7,396 nt of DNA from Bacteroidales bacterium (GCA_013314865.1 JABUEV010000111.1:1-7396); one strand, 5' to 3'. Positions 1 to 6,331 are shown, counted from the first letter of the stretch. The notes: generated by a model from the letters alone, not told the origin. Made by a program: numbers and translations.

Positions 1-1440
1 TGTCCTTGTTTCGCCTCCAGCAATATTTTTTATTTCCCATAGTCTCTCTCCGGAATTCCAGTACAACAAATACTTTCTTGAAGGTGAAAGTTCAACCTGC
101 CCGGGTTGTTTTTCAAGAATCAGATTGCGTGTCCCTTTCTGCAAGTCAACTATATAGTAATCATTAAAGTTCCGTGAATCCCAGGAACTGAGTTTTCTGT
201 ACTTCAGATCAGAATTACCGAGTGCCAGGTTTTTGTCAGTCCTGTAATTTATCTTCACAGAAGGCATCGCAGAATCAGCCAGTTGTGTCATAAATCCCTT
301 TTCTGTAAAATAAACTGCCAGATAGCTTCTCTTTTTTTCCTGATCAAGTTGTTTTTTCTGCATCGGCTGTAGAATGTCATCTGTCCATGACCATATATCA
401 AGTTTATATTTTTCATCCTCCAGAAGGGTATCTGCTTTTTCTTTTACCGGTTTAGGTGCTGTTCCAAAATAGAGTCTCTTGCCGCTGTCAGAGAAGGTAA
501 AATCAGCGTTTTCACTTACAGACCAGCCTGGACGCATGGCAGGATTAGAAGAATCTACAATCTTTTCTGCTTTTGCTTTATCCTTTGAAAGCCAGAGATC
601 ATAAACCTTGATCCTGGCTGTATCGGGAGAGTAAATAAATGAAATAAGATTTCCTGATTTGTCAGAACTTAACTTTTTTGCTCCCCCCTTTCCTTCAAAT
701 AATTCAGTTACAGTCTCCTTAGCAGTATCAAAAACACTTACCTTGAAGGAAACAATTTTACCTGTATCAGGAAAGCTTTGCATAAAACTTATGGTTTTAC
801 CATCGCGTGAAACAGAAAATTCAACAACATCTGAGAACCTGTATTCTTTAAATAAGACAGGATTAATAATCACAAAATCGGCTCCGTCAGAGTCAGGTTT
901 TTGTTGATTCTTTTTCTCTTCCGGATTTATTTTCTTTGACTTCAGGCTGTCAGGAACAGCAGATTCAGGTTCTTTTTTCTTTTTTTCATGAAGGTAAGCC
1001 ATCCAGAAGGAATTTCTTTCAGGAATCTGAAAGGATTTGACACGGTCTGCCTTTATTACCGAATCATTCTCAAGGTTTCTTATTTCAAGAGAGTTTTTCG
1101 GCATCTGATCCTCCTTCAGTTTCTTTTTTTTGGCCTGCCGTATTTCAGACAATGATGGAACAACATTGTAGGCGACGAATTTACTTTCCGGCGAAAACAA
1201 AGGATTTGAGCCTCTTGCAACCGTATCTTTACGTTTATTTTCTGAATTGAACAGGATAAGCCGGTTATCTCCCTCCTGTGGATCCACAGTATATGCTACC
1301 CATTTACCATCTCTTGAAATAATTCTCTGGTTAATAGTTTCCCATGAGTCATATACAGAATGATTCAGTGGAGGTTTCTGGGCAGTAACAGCCAGAGAAA
1401 TGAGAATCAGCAGGATTAAAAGTTTAAATGATCGTGTCAT
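1..1440 (-). CDS. Secreted S9 family (prolyl oligopeptidase-like) peptidase, N-terminal part
   Basis: The frame is open for 480 codons from the ATG at 1440 to the window edge, so the C-terminal end lies outside. Residues 1-20 form a Sec signal peptide: a basic start (MTRSFK), a leucine/isoleucine core, and a likely cut after AVTA before QK. There is no lipobox cysteine, so the product is probably periplasmic or secreted. The rest carries repeated propeller-blade motifs: ISRDGKWVAY (41-50), FSPESKFVAY (82-91), VSRDGKTISF (210-219), FSDSGKRLYF (316-325) and LSPSRKYLLY (451-460). This is the pattern of the beta-propeller in large Bacteroidota S9 enzymes, which cut short peptides. The alpha/beta-hydrolase domain with the Ser-Asp-His triad would lie beyond the window, so activity cannot be confirmed. 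Residues about 151-183 are a Lys/Glu/Pro-rich low-complexity insert. The family call rests on the propeller half and the signal peptide; a non-peptidase propeller protein is the alternative. Confidence 0.75.
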   Translation of the reverse strand, partial: MTRSFKLLILLILISLAVTAQKPPLNHSVYDSWETINQRIISRDGKWVAYTVDPQEGDNRLILFNSENKRKDTVARGSNPLFSPESKFVAYNVVPSLSEIRQAKKKKLKEDQMPKNSLEIRNLENDSVIKADRVKSFQIPERNSFWMAYLHEKKKKEPESAVPDSLKSKKINPEEKKNQQKPDSDGADFVIINPVLFKEYRFSDVVEFSVSRDGKTISFMQSFPDTGKIVSFKVSVFDTAKETVTELFEGKGGAKKLSSDKSGNLISFIYSPDTARIKVYDLWLSKDKAKAEKIVDSSNPAMRPGWSVSENADFTFSDSGKRLYFGTAPKPVKEKADTLLEDEKYKLDIWSWTDDILQPMQKKQLDQEKKRSYLAVYFTEKGFMTQLADSAMPSVKINYRTDKNLALGNSDLKYRKLSSWDSRNFNDYYIVDLQKGTRNLILEKQPGQVELSPSRKYLLYWNSGERLWEIKNIAGGETRT

Positions 1441-1538
1441 ATTTAAATAATTATTCTGCTTTAAACTTAAGAAAGAATATTTATTTTATTTTAATAAGAG
1501 ATTATCTTTAACATTTTATCAATATAAACTAGTTACTG
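1441..1538. promoter_or_regulatory. Divergent intergenic region between peptidase and muramidase genes
   Basis: This 98-base, very AT-rich gap must hold the promoters of both flanking genes. Two near matches to the Bacteroidota -7 box TAnnTTTG are visible, each with A in place of the final G. One is TATCTTTA at 1503-1510 on the plus strand, 28 bases before the muramidase ATG. The other is TAAGTTTA on the minus strand at 1469-1462, 21 bases before the peptidase ATG. Neither has a TTG at the expected upstream distance, so both are weak candidates. No Shine-Dalgarno sequence is seen for either gene. Confidence 0.3.
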
Positions 1539-2714
1539 ATGGTAAAGACAGGTCTGGAGAAGATTTCGGAGAATTTGCCTTCCGGTCTGAAGGGAAAAAG
1601 AATTGGTATTTTATGTCACGCTCCGAGCATAACTAGGGATTTCAGACATATACTTGACATTTTTTATAGAATGACTGACTGCAGGTTGTCTGCAGTCTTT
1701 GGACCTCAGCACGGGCTATACGGACAGACACAGGATAACATGATTGAATGGCAGAGTTACCTGCATCCTGTATTTAATGTTCCTGTTTACAGTCTTTACG
1801 GAGAGCACAGAAAACCTTCCCCTGAGATGCTTGGCGATATTGACGCTTTAATTATCGACCTTCAGGATGTGGGTGCAAGGCTCTACACCTATATCTGGAC
1901 TGTCAAGTTATGCATTGAGGCATGCTCAGAGAAAGGAATACCTGTGTGGATTCTTGACAGGCCCAATCCAATCGGACGTTTGCCATTTGACGGTCCTGTT
2001 TTGAAAAAAGAATATTTCACTTTTGTCGGCGGAGCTTCAATACCTATGTGCCACAGAATGACAATCGGAGAAATGGCTGTCTGGATAAGAGAAAAATATC
2101 ACCCTGCCTGTGATTTGAATGTCGTCTGGATGGATGGCTGGAACAGAAATTCACTATACAATGAAACCGGTCTTCCGTGGGTGCTCCCGTCACCAAACAT
2201 GCCGACACTTCAGACAGCAATTGTTTACCCCGGCACTGTACTTTTTGAGGCCTTAAATATATCAGAAGGACGCGGGACAACTATTCCCTTTGAACTCTTC
2301 GGTGCCCCCTTTATTGACTCATACAAGCTCAAAGACAACCTGGACCGGAGAAAAATTCCAGGCTGTTCCTTCAGAGTACACAGCTACATTCCGACTTTTC
2401 ACAAATTTTCGAACGAAATTTGCAACGGTATTCAGATACATGTCACAAAACCCTCAGAATATTATCCTGTTGGAACTGCTCTTGAGATCTTCAATGCGAT
2501 TGTGGAAACAACACCGAAGGGCTCTTTTCAGTTCAAAAACCCGCCTTATGAGTACGAGGAGAAACTTATGCCTTTCGATATTCTGTCGGGGGATGATGGA
2601 ATGAGAATTTCGATCATTGAACGCAAACCAGAAATTGAGGAAAAACAAAGATGGAGTGCTGAGATAGGTGAGTTTATCAAAGAATTTAAAATGGTTGCAC
2701 ATTACCCTGAGTGA
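1539..2714 (+). CDS. namZ: DUF1343 (NamZ-type, GH171) exo-beta-N-acetylmuramidase
   Basis: The 391-residue product is recognisable as DUF1343, the family of Bacillus subtilis NamZ (YbbC), which removes MurNAc from the non-reducing ends of peptidoglycan fragments. Motifs in order: LKGKRIGILCHAPS (17-30), FGPQHGLYG (54-62), QDNMIEW (65-71), SLYGEHRKPSPEML (85-98), DLQDVGARLYTYIWT (107-121), WILDRPNPIGR (137-147), LPSPNMPTL (216-224), and SEGRGTTIPFELFGAPFID (242-260). The length suits the full two-domain fold. The ATG at 1539 is the first start in frame and puts the usual GL.....LKGKRIG opening near the N-terminus. No signal peptide is visible, whereas the B. subtilis enzyme is secreted, so this copy may act in the cytoplasm on recycled muropeptides. 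The usual PEHG motif reads PQHG here. Family membership is secure; the exact substrate is inferred. Confidence 0.88.
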   Translation: MVKTGLEKISENLPSGLKGKRIGILCHAPSITRDFRHILDIFYRMTDCRLSAVFGPQHGLYGQTQDNMIEWQSYLHPVFNVPVYSLYGEHRKPSPEMLGDIDALIIDLQDVGARLYTYIWTVKLCIEACSEKGIPVWILDRPNPIGRLPFDGPVLKKEYFTFVGGASIPMCHRMTIGEMAVWIREKYHPACDLNVVWMDGWNRNSLYNETGLPWVLPSPNMPTLQTAIVYPGTVLFEALNISEGRGTTIPFELFGAPFIDSYKLKDNLDRRKIPGCSFRVHSYIPTFHKFSNEICNGIQIHVTKPSEYYPVGTALEIFNAIVETTPKGSFQFKNPPYEYEEKLMPFDILSGDDGMRISIIERKPEIEEKQRWSAEIGEFIKEFKMVAHYPE

Positions 2715-2720
2715 TCAGGG
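2705..2720. terminator. Hairpin between convergent genes, overlapping the muramidase stop
   Basis: CCCTGA (2705-2710) and TCAGGG (2715-2720) form a perfect 6-bp stem around the loop GTGA, which is a GNRA-type tetraloop in RNA. The TGA of the loop is the muramidase stop codon. The hairpin fills the 9-base gap before the stop of the convergent receiver gene, so it could end transcripts from both sides. No T-run follows on either strand, so it is not a classical intrinsic terminator. Confidence 0.4.
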
Positions 2721-2723
2721 AAT

Positions 2724-3119
2724 TCAGTGTTGCTTATTATTGATCAGGATATTTACAAGCTTTTCAACAAGCTGGTTCGGGAAGATAGGCTTAACTATAT
2801 AATCATCAAAACCCGAAGCCAGAATTTTTTCTCTGTCGCCCATAAGGCTGTAGGCTGTCTGGGCAACAATTATCATGTTCTTTCTTATCTTTCTTATCAG
2901 GGCTGCTGATTGATATCCGTCAATTACAGGGAGTTGTATATCCATCAGTATAATATCTATTTCCGGGTCTGATGATACAGTTTCCACTGCCTCTTTCCCA
3001 TCGCTGGCATTAAGCAGGACTGCCCCGGTTTTTTCAAGAATTTTGTTCAGATATAATCTGCTTGAAAGGTCGTCTTCTACTACAAGTATTTTTCTCCCTT
3101 TAAGAAATTCATTTTCCAT
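2724..3119 (-). CDS. Stand-alone response regulator receiver domain protein
   Basis: The 131-residue product is one CheY-like receiver domain with almost nothing added. The acidic pocket is in ILVVEDD (11-17, with D16 and D17). The phosphoacceptor is Asp60 in ILMDIQLP, the switch Thr is T88 in AQTA, and the conserved Lys is K110 in VKPI. All residues needed for phosphorylation are therefore present. There is no DNA-binding or enzymatic output domain, so it should act by protein contact or in a phosphorelay; its sequence resembles receivers attached to hybrid histidine kinases. It lies 11 bases downstream of the GroES-like gene on the same strand, has no visible promoter of its own, and is probably co-transcribed. 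No histidine kinase is in the window, so the partner is unknown. Confidence 0.92.
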   Translation of the reverse strand: MENEFLKGRKILVVEDDLSSRLYLNKILEKTGAVLLNASDGKEAVETVSSDPEIDIILMDIQLPVIDGYQSAALIRKIRKNMIIVAQTAYSLMGDREKILASGFDDYIVKPIFPNQLVEKLVNILINNKQH

Positions 3120-3130
3120 GATAAGGCAAA

Positions 3131-3514
3131 TTATTCAAAAAGGCCTTCATCCCTAAGCAACAGCAAAATGGCCGATTGCGGGACAACAATATATTTTTCC
3201 TTGTTAAATTCTATTTCGATAGCACTGTTCTGGAGGTATACAGCCTGATCCCCTACTTTCGGCTGAAGCGGAACATACTTCGGTTCTTCAGTCTTGTTTT
3301 TCCAGGGCTCATCCGGATCGCTGATGGATGGAATCGGGTATCCCGGTCCGACTTTTACTACAAACCCTATCTGAACCTTTTCGTTCTCATTGACACCTGG
3401 AGGCAGAAAAAGGCCACTTTTAGTCTTTGACTGCGGAATTTTGGGCTTAATCAGTATCCTGTCGCCAACTACTATCAGCTTCTGCAGATCTTTTTCATCA
3501 AGTAATACACTCAT
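3131..3514 (-). CDS. GroES-like (Cpn10 family) co-chaperone paralogue
   Basis: The family opening (I/V)VVGDRILIKP, the mobile-loop-like KTKSGLFLPPGV, GFVVKVGPG, KVGDQAVYL and KYIVVPQSAILLLLRD follow the order of the GroES fold. The hydrophobic tripeptide that inserts into GroEL appears to be LFL within SGLFLPP. The protein is 127 residues from the chosen start, against about 95 for ordinary GroES. The extra length is a leader of some 15 residues and about 17-20 residues in the roof-loop region, including DPDEPW. No groEL is adjacent, so this is probably a second GroES-like gene rather than the housekeeping copy. The longest frame begins at 3523 (MNDM), but the ATG at 3514 is preferred: a -7 box ends 20 bases before it, the same spacing as for the DUF4293 gene. 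Starting at 3523 would leave only a very short leader. The family is fairly secure; GroEL binding is inferred. Confidence 0.82.
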   Translation of the reverse strand: MSVLLDEKDLQKLIVVGDRILIKPKIPQSKTKSGLFLPPGVNENEKVQIGFVVKVGPGYPIPSISDPDEPWKNKTEEPKYVPLQPKVGDQAVYLQNSAIEIEFNKEKYIVVPQSAILLLLRDEGLFE

Positions 3515-3533
3515 GTCATTCATTTCTTGATGA

Positions 3534-3541
3534 CAAAAATA
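3534..3541 (-). promoter_or_regulatory. Bacteroidota-type -7 box for the GroES-like/receiver unit
   Basis: On the minus strand the octamer TATTTTTG matches TAnnTTTG perfectly. About 19 bases upstream is TTC, two of three bases of the usual TTG element. Transcription would start around 3527-3530, giving a leader of roughly 14 bases to the ATG at 3514. Confidence 0.55.
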
Positions 3542-3653
3542 TCATTTTTACAATATACCGGAAGTGTTGTGATAATTTCTGAAATAAAATATCCTTTATT
3601 AGTAATATTGTATCAGAAGAAAAACGGAGATTTTAAAGGTTTATTTCACGAGC

Positions 3654-4265
3654 ATGAATGACACATATCTTACAATAAAATCGTCCGGTCAAGGCTTTTA
3701 CAGGGAAAAAGGCAGCCGGTTCATCTCGTATGCCTATCCGGTAAAGTCTGCAGATGAGGCAAAAGAGATAGTGGAATCCCTTCGCCGGGAGTATCATGAT
3801 GCAAGGCACCATTGTTATGCATATATGATCGGCCATGAAAGACTTAACTGGAAAGTCAGTGATGACAGGGAGCCCTCAGGGACAGCAGGTAAGCCGATAC
3901 TGGGTGTCATAAACTTTCATGGGCTGACCAATATTATTATTGTTGTGATAAGGTATTTCGGCGGCACCCTTCTCGGTACAGGAGGATTGATAAATGCTTA
4001 CCGGACAGCTGCCGTGGATGCAATTAACAATTGCGAGATAATTGAAGCATACGTATATGAAAGCTACAAGCTGACATTCCAATACGCTTCCCTTAGTGAA
4101 GTAATGAGAATACTAAAGGAAGACAATATTCACCAGACTGCACACAGTTACGACAATATCTGCAGTATAATTGTAAGTATAAGATTATCAATTAAAGACA
4201 CGGTGCTTAAAAAGCTTTCATTAATAAGCGGCCTGGCCTGGGAAAAAACTTCAGTTCAGAAATAA
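3654..4265 (+). CDS. yigZ: YigZ/IMPACT family protein (UPF0029 plus DUF1949)
   Basis: The 203-residue product has the two-domain layout of bacterial YigZ. The N-terminal UPF0029/IMPACT domain covers about residues 10-125, with KGSRFISYAYPV (19-30), HHCYAYMIG (52-60), DDREPSGTAGKPIL (70-83) and VIRYFGGTLLGTGGLINAY (98-116). A C-terminal DUF1949-type ferredoxin-like domain covers about 135-200. Length matches the family (about 200). The biochemical role of YigZ is not settled; the eukaryotic relative IMPACT modulates Gcn2 signalling, and bacterial members are suspected of nucleic-acid or ribosome-related roles. The usual DDGEP motif reads DDREP here (Arg72). The gene is transcribed away from the GroES-like gene across a 130-base gap and lies 107 bases before pyrB, so it appears to be a single-gene unit. 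ATG 3654 is the first usable start and lacks a clear ribosome binding site. Confidence 0.92.
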   Translation: MNDTYLTIKSSGQGFYREKGSRFISYAYPVKSADEAKEIVESLRREYHDARHHCYAYMIGHERLNWKVSDDREPSGTAGKPILGVINFHGLTNIIIVVIRYFGGTLLGTGGLINAYRTAAVDAINNCEIIEAYVYESYKLTFQYASLSEVMRILKEDNIHQTAHSYDNICSIIVSIRLSIKDTVLKKLSLISGLAWEKTSVQK

Positions 4266-4307
4266 TAACAGTAACGGAAGTTTTTAGTTAATTTTCAACA
4301 CAGGTAA

Positions 4308-4335
4308 TTGAATTCCTAAAACTTACTTAAATTTG
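4308..4335 (+). promoter_or_regulatory. pyrBI promoter (TTG-N17-TAAATTTG)
   Basis: TTG at 4308-4310 and a perfect TAnnTTTG match, TAAATTTG, at 4328-4335 are separated by 17 bases, within the spacing reported for Bacteroidota promoters. Transcription would start near 4340, leaving a leader of roughly 33 bases before the pyrB ATG. This is the best two-part promoter in the window. Confidence 0.6.
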
Positions 4336-4350
4336 ATAGTTAGCAACTAT
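4336..4350 (+). repeat. Inverted repeat at the pyrB transcription start
   Basis: ATAGTT (4336-4341), AGC, AACTAT (4345-4350) is a perfect 6-bp inverted repeat. It begins directly after the -7 box and spans the predicted transcription start. It could be a repressor operator or a small 5' hairpin. The stem is AT-rich and short, so a chance match is possible. Confidence 0.4.
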
Positions 4351-4372
4351 ATAACCGGAAAGCGCAATACAA

Positions 4373-5281
4373 ATGAAAAGTAAAAGCCTGGTTTCCATTG
4401 ATGATCTTAATACAGATGAAATTCTTGGCATACTTGATCTGGCTGAGGAATTTGAGAAAAAGCCTGTCCAAAACCTTCTGGAAGGGAAAATAATTGCCAC
4501 TCTGTTTTTTGAACCTTCCACCCGTACCAGACTGAGTTTTGAAAGTGCCATCAGCAGGCTGGGAGGTAAAATTGTAGGCTTTGCCGATTCTTCAAGTTCA
4601 AGCGTTTCAAAGGGAGAAACACTTCATGACACCATACGGATGGTAAGCAACTACAGTGACCTTATTGTTATGAGGCACCCGATAGAGGGCAGTGCACGTT
4701 TTGCCAGTGAAATCTCGTCGGTGCCTGTAATAAATGCAGGTGACGGGGCGAATCAGCATCCTACACAAACTTTGCTTGACCTCTACTCTATCCGTAAAAC
4801 CCAGGGTACTCTTGATAATCTCAATATCTTCATGGTGGGCGACCTTAAGTACGGTAGAACTGTTCATTCGCTAATGATGGCAATGTCGAGATGGAATACG
4901 ACATTTAATTTTATATCTCCTGAAGAGTTAAGAATGCCGGATGAATTTAAATTATATCTTGAAAATCTTGGACTTAAATATTACGAGCATACTGATTTTA
5001 CTGATATTATTTCAAAGGCAGACATAATTTACATGACAAGAGTTCAAAAGGAAAGGTTTTCTGATCCTATTGAATATGAAAAAGTTAAAAATATATATGT
5101 CCTGAGAAATTCAATGCTTTCAAATACAAAACCAAACATGAGGATTCTTCACCCTCTTCCCAGGGTTAATGAAATAAATCCAGATGTTGATTCCAATCCA
5201 AAGGCTTACTATTTTGAACAGGCATTGAACGGAGTCTTCACACGACAGGCAATCCTTTGTAAATTTCTGAATATCAAATAG
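4373..5281 (+). CDS. pyrB: Aspartate carbamoyltransferase, catalytic chain
   Basis: This enzyme joins carbamoyl phosphate and L-aspartate to form N-carbamoyl-aspartate, the committed step of pyrimidine synthesis. The 302-residue length is typical. The carbamoyl-phosphate site [13 protein letters not shown] spans 45-57, and the mobile 80s loop with the catalytic Lys is SKGETLHDT (79-87). [13 protein letters not shown] (127-139) contains His129, [13 protein letters not shown] (154-166) contains Arg162, TRVQKERF (222-229) supplies the aspartate-binding Arg223 and Gln225, and HPLPR is at 260-264. All key residues known from the Escherichia coli enzyme are present. The regulatory chain gene follows 14 bases downstream, so the product should assemble with it into the allosteric class B holoenzyme. 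ATG 4373 places the first motif at the family's usual position. No attenuator-like T-run or PyrR-type leader is seen. Confidence 0.98.
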   Translation: MKSKSLVSIDDLNTDEILGILDLAEEFEKKPVQNLLEGKIIATLFFEPSTRTRLSFESAISRLGGKIVGFADSSSSSVSKGETLHDTIRMVSNYSDLIVMRHPIEGSARFASEISSVPVINAGDGANQHPTQTLLDLYSIRKTQGTLDNLNIFMVGDLKYGRTVHSLMMAMSRWNTTFNFISPEELRMPDEFKLYLENLGLKYYEHTDFTDIISKADIIYMTRVQKERFSDPIEYEKVKNIYVLRNSMLSNTKPNMRILHPLPRVNEINPDVDSNPKAYYFEQALNGVFTRQAILCKFLNIK

Positions 5282-5295
5282 AAATTATTTCAGCC

Positions 5296-5754
5296 ATGAA
5301 AGAACCCAAGCAATTAAGCGTAAGTGCAATAGAAAACGGGACTGTCATAGATCACATTCCTGCAAAGAATTTGTTTAAAGTTATTCAGATCCTGGGACTT
5401 GACCACATTGATACCCAAATTACTTTCGGCACTAATCTTGAAAGTAAAAAACTCGGGAAAAAAGCAATTATAAAAATATCTGACAAGTATTTTGAAGACG
5501 AGGATATTAACAGGATAGCACTTGTGGCTCCGGATGCAAAACTGAATATTATTAAAGATTATGAGGTAATTGAGAAAAAAATAGTTGAAGTTCCGGATAC
5601 GATTGTGGGCATAGCTAAATGCATGAATCCCAAATGCATCACTAATTTTGAAAAAGTGACAACCCGCTTCAAAGTTGTATCAAAGAAAAATGTTGCTCTG
5701 AAGTGCCATTATTGCGAAAAAATCACATCCCAGGAAAATCTTCAGATAGTATAA
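5296..5754 (+). CDS. pyrI: Aspartate carbamoyltransferase, regulatory chain
   Basis: The 152-residue product matches the PyrI chain, which binds nucleotide effectors and transmits feedback inhibition to PyrB. The N-terminal allosteric domain (about 1-100) has [10 protein letters not shown] (13-22). The effector-site residues known in E. coli, Asp19, His20, Lys60 and Lys94, fall at the same positions here, so CTP/ATP control is probably retained. The C-terminal zinc domain has Cys109, Cys114, Cys137 and Cys140 in the CxxxxC and CxxC arrangement, followed by EK; it makes the contact with the catalytic chain. The gene follows pyrB after 14 bases and must be co-transcribed. No Shine-Dalgarno sequence is visible in that gap, as is usual for this phylum. 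The stop lies 9 bases from the stop of the convergent DUF4293 gene. Confidence 0.98.
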   Translation: MKEPKQLSVSAIENGTVIDHIPAKNLFKVIQILGLDHIDTQITFGTNLESKKLGKKAIIKISDKYFEDEDINRIALVAPDAKLNIIKDYEVIEKKIVEVPDTIVGIAKCMNPKCITNFEKVTTRFKVVSKKNVALKCHYCEKITSQENLQIV

Positions 5755-5772
5755 ATATCTGAGTTACCTCAG
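5742..5772. terminator. Two overlapping hairpins between convergent pyrI and DUF4293 genes
   Basis: TCAGATA (5742-5748) pairs with TATCTGA (5756-5762) around a 7-base loop holding the pyrI stop codon. A second perfect stem, CTGAG (5759-5763) with CTCAG (5768-5772) around TTAC, overlaps its right arm and holds the DUF4293 stop. The two stems are mutually exclusive, and each follows the end of one gene. Neither has a strong T-tract, so termination strength is uncertain. Confidence 0.4.
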
Positions 5773-6231
5773 CCTGTCAATTGAATCAACGAGATTAATA
5801 TCTTTCCTTATGCCCTTGTAAGCCATAATAGCTGTAAAAAGTGACAAAAGAGGCAGTATGGTTTTAAATCCGGTTTCAGGAAGAACATTAAACTGTTTGT
5901 TGAAATAAACAGAATAAGCTGTCAGAATTAAAATCAGAGCAACTAATAAAGCTATAAGGGTAAGGCTGAATTTTAATTGCAAATTTCTCTTGCGGAACAG
6001 GAAAATAGCAACGACAGAACAAAACAGTATCAATATTCCGGTTGCAGTAAAAGGGATTAAATGCCTGATCAGGGTATCCGTCTTATCTGCAGATGTTGAA
6101 TAAAATCCACTAAGTTTCAGAAAAAACCGGGCACCTGATTTGTCAATAAAGCTTAATATGTTTCCGCTTAGAAATAATCCTGACAAGAGTGTTGTCAGTA
6201 ATAAATAAAGTGTTTGAATTCTTTGAATCAT
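5764..6231 (-). CDS. DUF4293 family integral membrane protein
   Basis: The 155-residue product opens with MIQRIQTLYLLL and ends in GIRKDINLVDSIDRLR, both typical of DUF4293, a Bacteroidota family of unknown function. Four hydrophobic helices are visible, at about 8-28, 58-79, 87-109 and 122-141, so it should be an inner-membrane protein with both ends probably on the cytoplasmic side; the positive stretch RKRN (80-83) lies between helices 2 and 3. The frame extends to a TTG at 6243, but the ATG at 6231 gives the family's usual N-terminus and lies 20 bases after a perfect -7 box. The gene stands alone on the minus strand, convergent with pyrI. No catalytic motif is visible and no function is proposed. 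Confidence 0.9.
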   Translation of the reverse strand: MIQRIQTLYLLLTTLLSGLFLSGNILSFIDKSGARFFLKLSGFYSTSADKTDTLIRHLIPFTATGILILFCSVVAIFLFRKRNLQLKFSLTLIALLVALILILTAYSVYFNKQFNVLPETGFKTILPLLSLFTAIMAYKGIRKDINLVDSIDRLR

Positions 6232-6250
6232 GGAATTATACAAATTGTAA

Positions 6251-6258
6251 CAAAGTTA
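6251..6258 (-). promoter_or_regulatory. Bacteroidota-type -7 box for the DUF4293 gene
   Basis: On the minus strand TAACTTTG matches TAnnTTTG perfectly and ends 20 bases before the ATG at 6231. A clear TTG element is not seen 17-23 bases upstream (the region reads ATGTTAA). The predicted leader is only about 14 bases. Confidence 0.5.
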
Positions 6259-6323
6259 ATTTGTTTTATGCATTTTTAACATAAGCATTAATGATTTTAA
6301 TAATTAAAGGTTTCCAAAATTAA

Positions 6324-6331
6324 TAAATTTG
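6324..6331 (+). promoter_or_regulatory. Bacteroidota-type -7 box for the small ORF and phosphorylase
   Basis: TAAATTTG is a perfect TAnnTTTG match and the same octamer as in the pyrB promoter. It lies 32 bases before the ATG of the small ORF at 6363. No TTG is seen at the preferred distance upstream, so support comes from the box and its position. It is divergent from the DUF4293 promoter, which leaves about 65 bases between the two boxes. Confidence 0.45.

Noticed and set aside
659..907. Plus-strand open frame of 82 codons
   Set aside because: It lies wholly antisense to the S9 peptidase, whose frame is open across the whole region and has propeller motifs; the product resembles no family.
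2044..2280. Minus-strand frame within the muramidase gene
   Set aside because: It is a shadow of the conserved coding strand, with no promoter or family signature. The same applies to the minus-strand frame at 2454-2702.
2290..2604. Plus-strand open frame of 104 codons inside the muramidase
   Set aside because: It overlaps conserved DUF1343 sequence in another frame and has no recognisable domain.
4266..4372. Possible pyrimidine-responsive attenuator or riboswitch before pyrB
   Set aside because: Only a short AT-rich inverted repeat is present. There is no terminator/antiterminator pair, T-run or conserved leader motif, and the predicted leader is only about 33 bases.
4607..4867. Minus-strand frame of 86 codons inside pyrB
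   Set aside because: It is antisense to the most conserved part of pyrB and is explained by codon bias of that gene.
6232..6243. TTG start for the DUF4293 protein
   Set aside because: The ATG at 6231 gives the family's typical MIQRIQ opening and correct spacing to the -7 box.
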